NCBI GenBank assembly: GCA_000170815.1
Contig: ABCO01000004.1
Coordinates: forward strand, 302,855 to 366,854
DNA length: 64,000 bases
Source: an unidentified eubacterium SCB49
Lineage (GTDB): Bacteria > Bacteroidota > Bacteroidia > Flavobacteriales > Flavobacteriaceae
Direction: 5' to 3'
Every line of letters begins with the position of its first letter. The first letter of the stretch is position 1. A model generated the notes under the pieces. It was not told the DNA's origin, ran no database searches, and worked only from the letters and a program-made list of their open reading frames with translations. The translations under genes were made by a program, and so were the position numbers. This document shows positions 9,985 through 18,812 of the stretch, piece by piece.

Positions 9985-11103
9985 ATGAGAATAAATATAG
10001 GAGTACTCCCAGGAGATGGTATTGGTCCAGAAGTGACAGCACAAGCAATTAAAGCCCTAAAGGCAATTGCAGGTGAATACAACCATACTTTCAATTTTAA
10101 ATCTGCAGCTGTTGGTGCTATTGCTATCGATGAGACAGGAAGCCCGTTACCAAAAGCGACATTAGACCTTTGCAAAGCTAGTGACGCAATTTTATTTGGA
10201 GCCATAGGCCACCCAAAATATGATAATGATCCTAGTGCTAAGATACGTCCAGAGCAAGGACTTTTAGCGCTTAGAAAAGCTTTAGGATTATATGCAAACA
10301 TAAGACCCGTAAAAGCGTATGAAGCACTAGTTCATAAATCTCCTTTAAAAGAAGAAATTATTACTGGTGCAGATATGCTTATATTTCGTGAGCTTACTGG
10401 CGGCATCTATTTTGGTGAAAAGCAATTAAGTGAAGACGGAAACATGGCTAGTGATTTATGCATATATACTAGGTCAGAAATAGAACGCATTACTCATTTA
10501 GCTTTTAAAGCTGCAGAAGGTAGACGTAAAAAAGTAACACTTGTAGACAAAGCAAATGTTTTAGAAAGCTCAAGATTATGGAGAAAAATAGTAACAGAAA
10601 TAGCTGCTGAATACAAAAATGTAACTCTAGATTTTCTTTTTGTAGATAACGCAGCAATGCAAATGATTTTAAACCCAAATCAGTTTGATATTATCCTCAC
10701 AGAAAATATGTTTGGAGATATTATTAGTGATGAAGCTAGTGTGATTGGTGGCTCTATTGGTTTATTATCCTCCGCCTCTATTGGTGGTAAAACTGGCCTT
10801 TTTGAACCTATTCACGGTTCATTTCCACAAGCAACAGGAGAAGGAATCGCAAACCCACTTGCTTCTATATTGAGTGCTGCAATGCTTTTATCTCATTTTG
10901 GACTAACAGAAGAAGCAAAACGTATTGAACAAGCTGTAGATAAATCGTTAGAACTTGACATTACTACATCAGACATCAATTCTAATGGAAGTCCTGTTAG
11001 TACTGAACAAGTAGGTAATTTTATAGAAGATTTTATATACTTTTCTGAAGATACTAACCTTAATTTTAAAAACATCCACCTAGGACAAAGTACAATCATT
11101 TAA
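9985..11103 (+). CDS. leuB: 3-isopropylmalate dehydrogenase
   Basis: This 372-residue NAD-dependent beta-decarboxylating dehydrogenase catalyses the third step of leucine synthesis. It has the N-terminal GVLPGDGIGPEV, the substrate loop IRPEQGLLALRKALGLYANIRP and the metal-site stretch ENMFGDIISDEAS. It is the last gene of the leuACDB operon and is followed directly by a strong terminator. There are no ilv genes next to it, so valine-pathway genes must lie elsewhere. Confidence 0.98.
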   Translation: MRINIGVLPGDGIGPEVTAQAIKALKAIAGEYNHTFNFKSAAVGAIAIDETGSPLPKATLDLCKASDAILFGAIGHPKYDNDPSAKIRPEQGLLALRKALGLYANIRPVKAYEALVHKSPLKEEIITGADMLIFRELTGGIYFGEKQLSEDGNMASDLCIYTRSEIERITHLAFKAAEGRRKKVTLVDKANVLESSRLWRKIVTEIAAEYKNVTLDFLFVDNAAMQMILNPNQFDIILTENMFGDIISDEASVIGGSIGLLSSASIGGKTGLFEPIHGSFPQATGEGIANPLASILSAAMLLSHFGLTEEAKRIEQAVDKSLELDITTSDINSNGSPVSTEQVGNFIEDFIYFSEDTNLNFKNIHLGQSTII

Positions 11104-11122
11104 GTTGTCATTAATTCATAAA

Positions 11123-11156
11123 AAAACTCCATCTTTTTCAAGATGGAGTTTTTTAT
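11123..11156. terminator. Bidirectional terminator between leuB and the aldehyde dehydrogenase gene
   Basis: The perfect inverted repeat AAACTCCATCTT / AAGATGGAGTTT has T runs on both strands (TTTTTTAT to the right, A-rich to the left). It serves the convergent leu operon and the minus-strand dehydrogenase gene. Confidence 0.9.
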
Positions 11157-11177
11157 ATATGTTGTACGTTTTACTTC

Positions 11178-12731
11178 CTACAAATCAAACTTGATTCCTT
11201 GTGCCAATGGCAACTCGTCACTATAGTTCACTGTATTTGTTTGTCTTCTCATGTATACTTTCCAAGCATCAGATCCAGACTCGCGTCCGCCACCTGTTTC
11301 TTTTTCACCACCAAAAGCACCACCTATCTCAGCTCCAGAAGTACCAATGTTTACGTTTGCAATACCACAATCTGAGCCTGCAAATGATAAAAACTTCTCA
11401 GCCTCTTTCATCTCATTCGTCATAATTGCCGAAGATAAACCTTGTGCTACTCCGTTTTGTTTTGCGATTGCATTTTCTACTTCGCCGCTATATTTCATTA
11501 AGTATAAAATAGGAGCAAAAGTTTCGTGTTGTACAATTTCAAAGTCATTTTCTGCTTCAATAATCGCTGGTTTTACGTAGCATCCGCTTTCGTAACCTTC
11601 ACCTTCTAGTACTCCACCTTCTACAAGAACGTTTCCGCCTTCAGTTTTTGCTTTTTCAATAGCAGCTAGATATGTGTTAACAGAATCCTTATCGATTAGC
11701 GGTCCAATGTGGTTTTTCTCGTCTAAAGGGTTTCCTATTGTTAATTGTCCGTAAGCACCTACAATAGCATCTCTTACTTTATCATAAACACTCTCGTGTA
11801 TAATTAATCTTCTTGTAGATGTACAACGTTGTCCACAAGTACCAACCGCACCAAATACTGCTCCTGGCACAACTACTTTTAAGTCTGCCGTTGGCGTAAT
11901 AATAATCGCATTGTTACCACCTAATTCTAGTAAAGATTTACCAAAACGCTCTGCAACCGTTGCACCTACTATTCGTCCCATTCTAGTAGAACCTGTAGCA
12001 GAAATTAATGGGATGCGAGTATCTTTTGTCATCATCTCACCAACAGTATAATCACCGTTAATGATAGAAGAAATACCTTCTGGTAGATTATTTTCTTTTA
12101 AAACCTGTGCAATTATGTTTTGACAAGCTACGGCACAAAGCGGTGCTTTTTCACTTCCTTTCCATACACACACATCACCACAAACCCACGCAAGTGCGGT
12201 ATTCCAAGCCCATACTGCTACTGGAAAGTTGAAGGCAGAAATAATACCCACAATACCAATAGAATGCCATTGCTCACGCATCACGTGACCTGGACGCTCA
12301 GACGGAATAGTTTGCCCGTTTAATTGTCTTGATAAACCAACTGCAAAATCACAGATGTCAATCATTTCTTGAACCTCACCGTATCCTTCTTGTAAAGATT
12401 TACCCATCTCGTAAGAAACCAATTTTCCTAGCGGTTCTTTTAACTCACGTAGTCTATTACCAAACTGACGTACAATCTCCCCACGTTGTGGAGCTGGCAT
12501 AGCTCTAAATGATAAAAATGCTTTTTCTGAAGCTTCAATTACTTTTTCGTATTCTTCTTTAGTTGTGGTAGTTACTTTACCAATTAAAGCACCATCTACT
12601 GGAGAATAAGAAGCAATTTCTTCACCACCTGGAAACCAAGTATTCCCTGTAGAAGTTCCTTGATTTACATCTTTAAGACCTAGTTGTTTTAACGCTTCGT
12701 CCATACCGAAGTCTTTTGCTACTGTTGACAT
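11178..12731 (-). CDS. Aldehyde dehydrogenase, ALDH7 (antiquitin-like) family
   Basis: This NAD-dependent aldehyde dehydrogenase has about 517 residues. The active-site cysteine stretch is FGAVGTCGQRCTSTRR, the catalytic glutamate segment is LLELGGNNAIIITP, and the C-terminal NIGTSGAEIGGAFGGEKETG is typical of ALDH7 (alpha-aminoadipic or piperideine-6-carboxylate semialdehyde dehydrogenase, lysine catabolism). The substrate is inferred from family only. The ORF has ATGs at 12755 and 12731; the second (MSTVAKDFGM) fits homologues better. It shares the terminator at 11123 with leuB. Confidence 0.92.
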   Translation of the reverse strand: MSTVAKDFGMDEALKQLGLKDVNQGTSTGNTWFPGGEEIASYSPVDGALIGKVTTTTKEEYEKVIEASEKAFLSFRAMPAPQRGEIVRQFGNRLRELKEPLGKLVSYEMGKSLQEGYGEVQEMIDICDFAVGLSRQLNGQTIPSERPGHVMREQWHSIGIVGIISAFNFPVAVWAWNTALAWVCGDVCVWKGSEKAPLCAVACQNIIAQVLKENNLPEGISSIINGDYTVGEMMTKDTRIPLISATGSTRMGRIVGATVAERFGKSLLELGGNNAIIITPTADLKVVVPGAVFGAVGTCGQRCTSTRRLIIHESVYDKVRDAIVGAYGQLTIGNPLDEKNHIGPLIDKDSVNTYLAAIEKAKTEGGNVLVEGGVLEGEGYESGCYVKPAIIEAENDFEIVQHETFAPILYLMKYSGEVENAIAKQNGVAQGLSSAIMTNEMKEAEKFLSFAGSDCGIANVNIGTSGAEIGGAFGGEKETGGGRESGSDAWKVYMRRQTNTVNYSDELPLAQGIKFDL

Positions 12732-12908
12732 AGTTGTATTTTTTGTCAATTCCATAATCAGAATTGATAATTAGACACTTCATTGTTAATATTGTTAAAA
12801 TTTCGAAGGAAATAGTAAGAATATCAATCTCTAATGCGAAGATACGATATTGTAAAGGCATTAAAAAGGAATTATAATAGCTTAAATAAAGCTTAAAAAA
12901 CAAAAAAA

Positions 12909-12924
12909 AGACAGACTTGTCTGT
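12909..12924. promoter_or_regulatory. Palindromic operator of the TetR regulator, copy 1
   Basis: AGACAGACTTGTCTGT contains the perfect inverted repeat ACAGAC-TT-GTCTGT. It overlaps the TTG expected to act as the -33 element of the tetR promoter, 29-44 bases before the GTG start. A 14/16 identical copy lies before the adjacent dehydrogenase (13535-13550), which points to autorepression. Confidence 0.75.
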
Positions 12925-12948
12925 TTTTAAAATAATTTTATATATTTG
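12917..12948 (+). promoter_or_regulatory. Promoter of the TetR gene (TTG N21 TATATTTG)
   Basis: TTG at 12917-12919 and the -7 box TATATTTG at 12941-12948 match the Bacteroidetes consensus. The -7 box ends only 4 bases before the GTG at 12953, so the transcript may be leaderless or nearly so. Confidence 0.6.
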
Positions 12949-12952
12949 CAAA

Positions 12953-13516
12953 GTGAAAAGGTCTGAAATAAATAATCATATTGTTGCCACTGCCTCTCGT
13001 TTATTCTACGAGCAAGGATATAACTCTACAGGTATTAATGAAATAATTTCTGAAGCCGGGGTAGCAAAAGCGACGCTTTATAATCACTTTAAATCTAAAG
13101 ATGATATTTGTATTGCCTTTTTACAACATAAAAACAATGCTTTTATAACATCACTCTCATCGTATTGCGAACTTAAAGAGGAAGGTGACTCCCGCATTTT
13201 AGCCATTTTTGATTTCTTACTAGATTTTTATAATGGTGATAGTTTTAATGGTTGCTGGTGTATCAATACAATGGCAGAAATTCCAAAAACAAATCAAACT
13301 ATTAAGGTAGAAATACAGCAGCAGAAACATGGTTTAATCCAATTTATCACAAACTCAATTCAAAAAAACAAACCAGAACTAACAGAAGAACAATCTGATA
13401 TCCTAGCAAAACAACTTTACCTACTTTATGAAGGCGCAGTAGCAGAAAGTTATTTACAAGAACAATCATGGCCCATCATTGAAGCTAAAAAAATGGGAAA
13501 TAAAATTCTAAACTAA
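12953..13516 (+). CDS. TetR/AcrR-family transcriptional regulator
   Basis: This is a repressor of about 188 residues. The N-terminal helix-turn-helix is clear (FYEQGYNSTGINEIISEAGV then AKATLYNHFKSKDDIC), and a variable ligand-binding C-terminal domain follows. I chose the GTG at 12953 (VKRSEINNHIVATASRLF) because the tracked start 12 codons upstream lies inside the promoter and operator. The next gene, a short-chain dehydrogenase, has the same palindrome in front of it, so the pair is probably a local repressor-enzyme module induced by the enzyme's substrate or a related toxic compound. Confidence 0.9.
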   Translation: MKRSEINNHIVATASRLFYEQGYNSTGINEIISEAGVAKATLYNHFKSKDDICIAFLQHKNNAFITSLSSYCELKEEGDSRILAIFDFLLDFYNGDSFNGCWCINTMAEIPKTNQTIKVEIQQQKHGLIQFITNSIQKNKPELTEEQSDILAKQLYLLYEGAVAESYLQEQSWPIIEAKKMGNKILN

Positions 13517-13532
13517 AAAAATTTAACTCTAT

Positions 13533-13554
13533 ATAGACAGACTGTTCTGTCTAT
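13533..13554. promoter_or_regulatory. Palindromic operator of the TetR regulator, copy 2
   Basis: ATAGACAGA-CTGT-TCTGTCTAT has 9-base perfect arms. Its core AGACAGACTGTTCTGT differs from copy 1 at only two central positions. It ends 16 bases before the dehydrogenase ATG. Confidence 0.75.
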
Positions 13555-13570
13555 TTTAATAATTACAATT

Positions 13571-14314
13571 ATGAATACAACAACAAAAACAGCTATCATC
13601 ATTGGTGGTACAAGCGGAATAGGACTTGCAACAGCACAACAACTTTTAAAAAACGGCCATGCAGTACACATTGTAGGTAGATCTACTGACAAAGTTGAAA
13701 ACAGCGAAAACCTAACGAAACACAAGATTGATATTACAGATGAAAATCAAGTAAAAGAATTGACTAATACCATTAACTCGCTTGAGCGTGTAGACTACTT
13801 AGTAAATGCTTCTGGAATATTTGGCCCAAAACCTTTTCTAGATCATACGGTAGAGGACTATAATTCTTATTTAGATTTAAATCGTGGTTTCTTTTTTATC
13901 ACACAAGCAGTAGCTAAAAATATGAAGAAAAACCAAAGTGGATCTATAGTAAACATAGGTGCTATGTGGGCAAAACAAGCAGTAAAAGCTACTCCTTCTT
14001 CTGCCTATAGTATGCAAAAAGCCGGACTTCATTCTTTTACACAACACCTTGCTATGGAGTTAGCAGATGACGGTATTCGTGTAAACGCAGTATCTCCAGC
14101 TGTAGTAAGTACTCCTGTTTATCACGGTGTTTTTGGCGGTAAAGACGAGGCAGAAAAAGCATTAGAAGGGTTTAACGCATTTCACCCTATAGGCCGCAAT
14201 GGTAAAGCAACAGATGTCGCAAACGTTATTGAATTTTTACTAAGTGATAACGCAAGTTGGGTTACCGGAGCTATCTGGGATGTTGATGGCGGTGTACGCG
14301 CTGGAAGAAACTAA
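13571..14314 (+). CDS. Short-chain dehydrogenase/reductase (SDR) controlled by the TetR gene
   Basis: This classical SDR has 247 residues. The nucleotide-binding motif is [11 protein letters not shown], the structural motif reads VNASGIFGP in place of NNAG, and the catalytic pair is in SAYSMQKAG (YxxxK). The C-terminal [12 protein letters not shown] is typical of the family. The substrate is unknown. The operator in its promoter matches the one before the adjacent tetR gene. A strong terminator follows. Confidence 0.93.
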   Translation: MNTTTKTAIIIGGTSGIGLATAQQLLKNGHAVHIVGRSTDKVENSENLTKHKIDITDENQVKELTNTINSLERVDYLVNASGIFGPKPFLDHTVEDYNSYLDLNRGFFFITQAVAKNMKKNQSGSIVNIGAMWAKQAVKATPSSAYSMQKAGLHSFTQHLAMELADDGIRVNAVSPAVVSTPVYHGVFGGKDEAEKALEGFNAFHPIGRNGKATDVANVIEFLLSDNASWVTGAIWDVDGGVRAGRN

Positions 14315-14322
14315 TTTTTACT

Positions 14323-14362
14323 CTCGTCAAATTATAACATTATAATTTGACGAGATTTTTTT
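14323..14362 (+). terminator. Strong rho-independent terminator after the SDR gene
   Basis: A 14-base perfect stem CTCGTCAAATTATA / TATAATTTGACGAG with loop ACAT is followed by ATTTTTTTATT. Confidence 0.92.
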
Positions 14363-14843
14363 ATTCTTTTTCCCACTCTGCGAGTTCAAAAGAAAACACA
14401 AAGACACCATCTGTGTTTTTTTCAATTTGTTGGGCTTCCCAAGTATACTCAAAAGGTATTTTTGCGGGCGGGTTTCCCGTTGTCACATTTCCGAAGAGTA
14501 CTGTGCTTGTAGTACCACTCACGCCGTTTGTAAAGTCTTTTACACTATGTATAATTACTGTATCCCCCTTTGTAAGTTGATGGGCTATACTTGTCCCTTC
14601 AAATAATTGTGAGCCTACCGCATCTAGATACAACGGTTCTTCGTGCACAAAATGCTCATAGTTATTGACTAGAATTGCATCATTACCAAGCACCATTTTT
14701 TCATTTACAAAACTCGTAAACGGTTTTTGATCTGTGATGTCATTTACTTTGGTTCTTAATGTGTAATAGAGTAAACCGCAGAAAGCAAGACCAAGAAATA
14801 GCAGGATTAAACCTATGTATAGTAGTACTTTTTTGGGGTTCAT
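14361..14843 (-). CDS. Hypothetical membrane-anchored protein
   Basis: I do not recognise this 160-residue protein. A single N-terminal membrane segment (VLLYIGLILLFLGLAFCGLL) is followed by an extracytoplasmic beta-rich domain (DTVIIHSVKDFTNGVSGTTS), so it is probably anchored in the inner membrane. It is the last of three minus-strand genes (15510, 14865, 14361) with gaps of 6 and 21 bases, probably one transcript. Its stop touches the tail of the terminator of the convergent SDR gene. Confidence 0.75.
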   Translation of the reverse strand: MNPKKVLLYIGLILLFLGLAFCGLLYYTLRTKVNDITDQKPFTSFVNEKMVLGNDAILVNNYEHFVHEEPLYLDAVGSQLFEGTSIAHQLTKGDTVIIHSVKDFTNGVSGTTSTVLFGNVTTGNPPAKIPFEYTWEAQQIEKNTDGVFVFSFELAEWEKE

Positions 14844-14864
14844 TATTATACCTTTTCAAATTAA

Positions 14865-15503
14865 TTAGTCTACGATAATTTTATCCGCATTATTAAATGC
14901 CTCATAAAATTCTAGATTCTTAGTTAAATCAGGCAACTTATAAACATCAAATTCAGTAGAAGTTAATTTATATCTAATCACTAAATCTCTAAATTGTCCA
15001 TCTGGTTCGTCCAAAACAATATAATAATCATGAACCGGAGATGATGAATAGATGGAAAAGAAATATCCTGTAAATATTGGCTTCTTTTTGTCCGTAATTA
15101 CAAATTGCGTGCTAAACTCAGCAGGATTCCCCATTTCATGAATTTTAAGAAGCCCTTTAGCGTTAATTGTTAACTCATTTGTATCAAAATTAAAACCTAT
15201 AAATTCCTCATCAGTAATAAGTGGTGATTTATTTAAATCACTTCTAGTAGCCTTAAATGGCCCTGCATAAATTTCTTGTTTTGTTATAGTATCAAAGTTG
15301 GTATATTTTAATCTTAAAGAGTCAATCTCTTCAAAATCAATACCTTCAGAAATATAATAATCCTTGAGTGGTATCCCTAAATTTGTTTCTATTCTTTTGT
15401 TGAGAAGATAAATCTCGATGTCAGAGTTTTTAGCAACTGTTTTATCCCTACAACCTATAGCTGCGAAAAAAAAGAATATATAAATGCAAAAAAACACTTT
15501 CAT
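14865..15503 (-). CDS. Hypothetical lipoprotein
   Basis: This 212-residue protein starts with a hydrophobic signal and a lipobox (FFAAIGC; Cys18), so it should be lipid-anchored. The mature part has alternating beta-strand-like stretches and no catalytic motif that I recognise. It starts 6 bases after the stop of the 3-hydroxyanthranilate dioxygenase gene and precedes the membrane protein at 14361. Confidence 0.75.
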   Translation of the reverse strand: MKVFFCIYIFFFFAAIGCRDKTVAKNSDIEIYLLNKRIETNLGIPLKDYYISEGIDFEEIDSLRLKYTNFDTITKQEIYAGPFKATRSDLNKSPLITDEEFIGFNFDTNELTINAKGLLKIHEMGNPAEFSTQFVITDKKKPIFTGYFFSIYSSSPVHDYYIVLDEPDGQFRDLVIRYKLTSTEFDVYKLPDLTKNLEFYEAFNNADKIIVD

Positions 15504-15509
15504 CTGTTA

Positions 15510-16046
15510 TCAGTCTGCCGTAAACCTCTCATCCACTTCCATTACTGTCCCACAATTATCGCAGGTTCTTAAATCTTCGCTTCCGTAAAAATCTTTAAAG
15601 TGTTGTAAAAAGTCCTTCTCTACATCATTTAACGGAAAATAGACTTCGTGAATCTTGTTATTACAGTTGTCACAAAACCACATTAACCCATCTTTACCAG
15701 CAAGATCTTGACGTTTACGCTCTATTACTAAACCAATAGACCCTGCTTCACGCACTGGAGAGTGTGGTACTTTTGCTGGGTGTAAATACATATCTCCTGG
15801 ACCAAGTTCCATCGTTTTTTTCTTACCATCTTCTTGTATATGTACTTGTATATTTCCTTCTAGTTGGTAAAACAACTCTTCGGTTTCATTATAGTGATAA
15901 TCCTTTCGAGCATTAGGCCCACCTACGATCATCACAATATAATCACCAGCATCTTTATATAAATTTCTATTGCCTACAGGCGGCTTCAACGTATCTCTAT
16001 TTTCTTCTACCCAAGCATTTAGGTTAAATGGTTTTAGTATGGCCAT
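15510..16046 (-). CDS. nbaC: 3-hydroxyanthranilate 3,4-dioxygenase
   Basis: This 178-residue cupin opens the ring of 3-hydroxyanthranilate in the kynurenine pathway, leading to quinolinate/NAD or to tryptophan breakdown. The iron ligands lie in KDYHYNETEELFYQLEG and LHPAKVPHSP. The C-terminal rubredoxin-like metal site, CDNC...CDNC, is that of the bacterial form. No other kynurenine genes lie next to it. It leads a three-gene minus-strand unit and is divergent from the asparaginase-type gene at 16232. Confidence 0.93.
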   Translation of the reverse strand: MAILKPFNLNAWVEENRDTLKPPVGNRNLYKDAGDYIVMIVGGPNARKDYHYNETEELFYQLEGNIQVHIQEDGKKKTMELGPGDMYLHPAKVPHSPVREAGSIGLVIERKRQDLAGKDGLMWFCDNCNNKIHEVYFPLNDVEKDFLQHFKDFYGSEDLRTCDNCGTVMEVDERFTAD

Positions 16047-16231
16047 AACGTTTATTTTATTTGATTATAAAGGTATGTAAAATTGTATCATTTGTAAAAA
16101 GGGATTCTAATGACTTTCAATTATTACTTCAGAAATAATAAAGCATTAAAAAATGTGCCTTCAATCTAACAATCAGATGGTTTTAAGTTAATCTTTCTAA
16201 TTATTGTATTTTTAAATTCTAATCCTTCCTT

Positions 16232-17308
16232 ATGAAAAAAGCACACACCACAATACTCTTAGCCGTTTTTACAATGCTCATTAGCTGCAAACACAAAGAA
16301 AATGCTATAGAAACAAAAACTAGCGACTCCGCTTCTAACTTCGGGATTGTAATTCACGGTGGCGCAGGTACTATTTTAAAAGAAAAAATGACAGACTCTT
16401 TAGAGATTGCATATGCACAGAAACTAGAAGAAGCCATAAAAATAGGCCATGAGATCTTAAAAAATGGAGGTACCGCTATGGAAGCCGTAACCAAAACGAT
16501 TAATGTAATGGAAGACTCCCCTTTATTTAATGCTGGTAAGGGCGCTGTTTTTACTCACGAAGAAACAAACGAGTTAGACGCTTCTGTAATGGACGGCTCC
16601 AATCTAAACGCAGGTGCAGTTGCTGGAGTTACCCATATTAAAAACCCAATTGACCTTGCTGTAGAAGTAATGGATCATAGCGAACACGTAATGCTCGCAG
16701 GTGAAGGAGCAGAAAATTTTGCAGTCACTAGAGGGATCGCTCTTGTTGACCCTTCTTACTTCTATACAGAAAATAGGTTTAATTCTTTACAACGTATTAA
16801 AAGCAAAGAGAAAATGGAGTTAGACCACGATGGTAAAACGGCTGTTTCTAATTCAAGCGCTTACGACTCATTTATAAAAGACTCTAAATTTGGTACCGTT
16901 GGTTGTGCTGCACTTGATAAAAACGGAAATCTAGCTGCTGGAACTTCTACGGGTGGAATGACCAATAAAAGATGGAACAGAATAGGTGACGCTCCTATTA
17001 TTGGAGCAGGAACCTATGCTAATAATGCAACTTGTGCGGTTTCTTCTACCGGATGGGGTGAGTATTTTATTAGAGGAATGGTGGCTCATGACATTAGTGC
17101 AATGATGGAGTATAAAGGAGTAAGTCTTGAAGAAGCTGCTCGTGAGGTCATTCAGAAAAAAATACCTGCTTTAGGGGGTGACGGAGGCATTGTAGCAATA
17201 GATAAGGACGGAAATGTAACTATGGAGTTTAATACCGCTGGTATGTATAGAGCCCACATGAATGCCGCAGGTGAGCTAGTGGTTGGTATTTACAAAAATA
17301 TTAATTAA
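16232..17308 (+). CDS. iaaA: Isoaspartyl peptidase / type III L-asparaginase, lipoprotein form
   Basis: This 358-residue Ntn-hydrolase has GIVIHGGAGTI near the start of the mature domain, and the autocleavage and catalytic threonine lies in FGTVGCAALDKNGNLAAGTS. It hydrolyses beta-aspartyl dipeptides and asparagine. It starts with a lipoprotein signal (LAVFTMLISC), so it acts outside the cytoplasm, unlike E. coli IaaA, which is cytoplasmic. The next gene (ABM-type) starts 7 bases after its stop. Confidence 0.93.
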   Translation: MKKAHTTILLAVFTMLISCKHKENAIETKTSDSASNFGIVIHGGAGTILKEKMTDSLEIAYAQKLEEAIKIGHEILKNGGTAMEAVTKTINVMEDSPLFNAGKGAVFTHEETNELDASVMDGSNLNAGAVAGVTHIKNPIDLAVEVMDHSEHVMLAGEGAENFAVTRGIALVDPSYFYTENRFNSLQRIKSKEKMELDHDGKTAVSNSSAYDSFIKDSKFGTVGCAALDKNGNLAAGTSTGGMTNKRWNRIGDAPIIGAGTYANNATCAVSSTGWGEYFIRGMVAHDISAMMEYKGVSLEEAAREVIQKKIPALGGDGGIVAIDKDGNVTMEFNTAGMYRAHMNAAGELVVGIYKNIN

Positions 17309-17315
17309 CGATTCT

Positions 17316-17618
17316 ATGATAACTAAACCATACTATGCTGTAATATTTACAAGCACGCTTAATGATAACACAGAAGGGTATCATGAGATGGCCATCAAGA
17401 TGGAAGCACTTGCAAAACAACAACCGGGTTTTATAGAAATGGTAAGTGCTCGTAACGAAATAGGCATAACTATTAGTTATTGGGAAACAGAACAAGCGAT
17501 ATTAAACTGGAAAGTAAATCTTGACCATTTACAAGCACAAAAAATGGGTAAAGAAGTATGGTATGCTAGTTATAAAGTTGAGATTGCAAAAGTGGAACGG
17601 GCTTTTAAGAGTAGGTGA
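17316..17618 (+). CDS. Antibiotic biosynthesis monooxygenase (ABM)-like small protein
   Basis: This 100-residue ferredoxin-like-fold protein has the pattern typical of ABM/EthD-like proteins (ALAKQQPGFIEMVSARNE, ISYWETEQAILNWK). Such proteins are often heme-degrading enzymes or small monooxygenases, but no substrate can be assigned. I chose the ATG at 17316 (MITKPYYAVIF); the tracked start lies inside the preceding gene. It is convergent with the CYTH gene at 17627. Confidence 0.8.
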   Translation: MITKPYYAVIFTSTLNDNTEGYHEMAIKMEALAKQQPGFIEMVSARNEIGITISYWETEQAILNWKVNLDHLQAQKMGKEVWYASYKVEIAKVERAFKSR

Positions 17619-17626
17619 AAACAAAA

Positions 17627-18097
17627 TTATACCCACTCACAAAAAGGCTTTTTACTCAATTGAGAATTATAAAACCTAACATCGCCAGTAACCTCTTCTC
17701 CCAGCCAATCTGGCTTTACAAAGGCTTCATTTTCATCTGTCAATTCTATTTCAGCAACTATTAATCCTTTATTATCTCCAAAAAACTCATCTACTTCATA
17801 GGTATGATTCTCTACGTTTATTTCGTAGCGTATCTTGTCTATCTGCCCTTTTTCGCAAATCAGTAAAAGTGCCTCAGCATCAGAAACTAGTATCTCTTTT
17901 TCCCATTCAAATCGAGTGGTTCCTGTTTCATTTCCTTTGCCTTTAACCGTCATAAACGCTTTATCACCTTTTATACGCACACGTACCGTACGCGCTGGAT
18001 GCGTATTAAGAAAACCTTGCACAATACGATACTTAGTGTGTGCTTGCGTTTTAAAAGCATTGTCCTTTACCAAAAATTTTCGTTCTATTTCTTGCAT
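17627..18097 (-). CDS. CYTH domain triphosphatase-like protein
   Basis: This 156-residue protein is made of one CYTH tunnel domain. It begins with the ExExK signature (MQEIERKFLVKD) and has the alternating charged strands expected (RTVRVRIKGDKAFMTVKG, GLIVAEIELTDE). Bacterial relatives hydrolyse inorganic triphosphate. It lies 55 bases after the NAD(P)-binding gene on the same strand. Confidence 0.9.
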   Translation of the reverse strand: MQEIERKFLVKDNAFKTQAHTKYRIVQGFLNTHPARTVRVRIKGDKAFMTVKGKGNETGTTRFEWEKEILVSDAEALLLICEKGQIDKIRYEINVENHTYEVDEFFGDNKGLIVAEIELTDENEAFVKPDWLGEEVTGDVRFYNSQLSKKPFCEWV

Positions 18098-18152
18098 TAA
18101 ATACTGTTTATATTCCTGTGTTAACAGAAATTGCTATTAGCTATTTCAAAAA

Positions 18153-18806
18153 TTAAACTGTAGTAATTTGTTTCATCTCATCATTCTCAATAATCGCTTT
18201 ATGATACCCGTGATGAGCTACTTGTAGCATTGCTTTTGCTATGACTTCTGGTGCTATAATTTTATATTTTTTAGGAACTAAAAAACTAAAGACACCCATC
18301 ACAACTTGCGCTATTTTTTCACCAAAGCGTTTTTCTGAACGGTTTCCTCCTATTAATGAAGGCTGAAAAATAAATGTTTTATCGATCCCAACAGCAAGAA
18401 CATCTCGCTCCATCTCGCCTTTTACCTTATTGTAAAAAGTAGTGCTTGTAGCATTTGCTCCTAAGGCTGAAATCACTTCAAAAACTGAAATTCCATTTTG
18501 CTTAGCCAACTTTGCCGCTGCAACTGGAATACCGTAATCAATCTTTTTATAAGTCTCTTTATTTGGTGTTTTTGCTTTTGTGGTACCAATGCAACAGAAA
18601 ACAACATCTCCTGTAAATACTTCGGAAAAGTGCTGCATTTGAAACATATCACCTAAATGTTCTTCTAGTTTTGGGTGTGTTATTCCTGTACTGCTTCTTC
18701 CAAAAACCTTCACTTTTTTAAAAGAATCATCTGCTAACAAAAGTGATAATAAAATGCCTCCGGTTAAACCCGTAGCTCCTATAAGTATGGCTGTATTTTT
18801 ATTCAT
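18153..18806 (-). CDS. NAD(P)-binding Rossmann-fold oxidoreductase (HTATIP2/NmrA-like)
   Basis: This is an atypical SDR of 217 residues with the nucleotide motif ILIGATGLTGG and a conserved VISALGANATSTTFYNKVKG, where the TFYNKVKG stretch carries the YxxxK pair. Similar proteins are annotated as oxidoreductase or semialdehyde dehydrogenase-like. The substrate is unknown. It starts 6 bases after the VOC gene stop, so it is co-transcribed. Confidence 0.85.
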   Translation of the reverse strand: MNKNTAILIGATGLTGGILLSLLLADDSFKKVKVFGRSSTGITHPKLEEHLGDMFQMQHFSEVFTGDVVFCCIGTTKAKTPNKETYKKIDYGIPVAAAKLAKQNGISVFEVISALGANATSTTFYNKVKGEMERDVLAVGIDKTFIFQPSLIGGNRSEKRFGEKIAQVVMGVFSFLVPKKYKIIAPEVIAKAMLQVAHHGYHKAIIENDEMKQITTV

Positions 18807-18812
18807 CTTTAG

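Noticed and set aside
14347-14580. 77-codon plus-strand ORF after the SDR terminator
   Set aside because: It lies antisense to the membrane-anchored hypothetical gene and begins inside a terminator.
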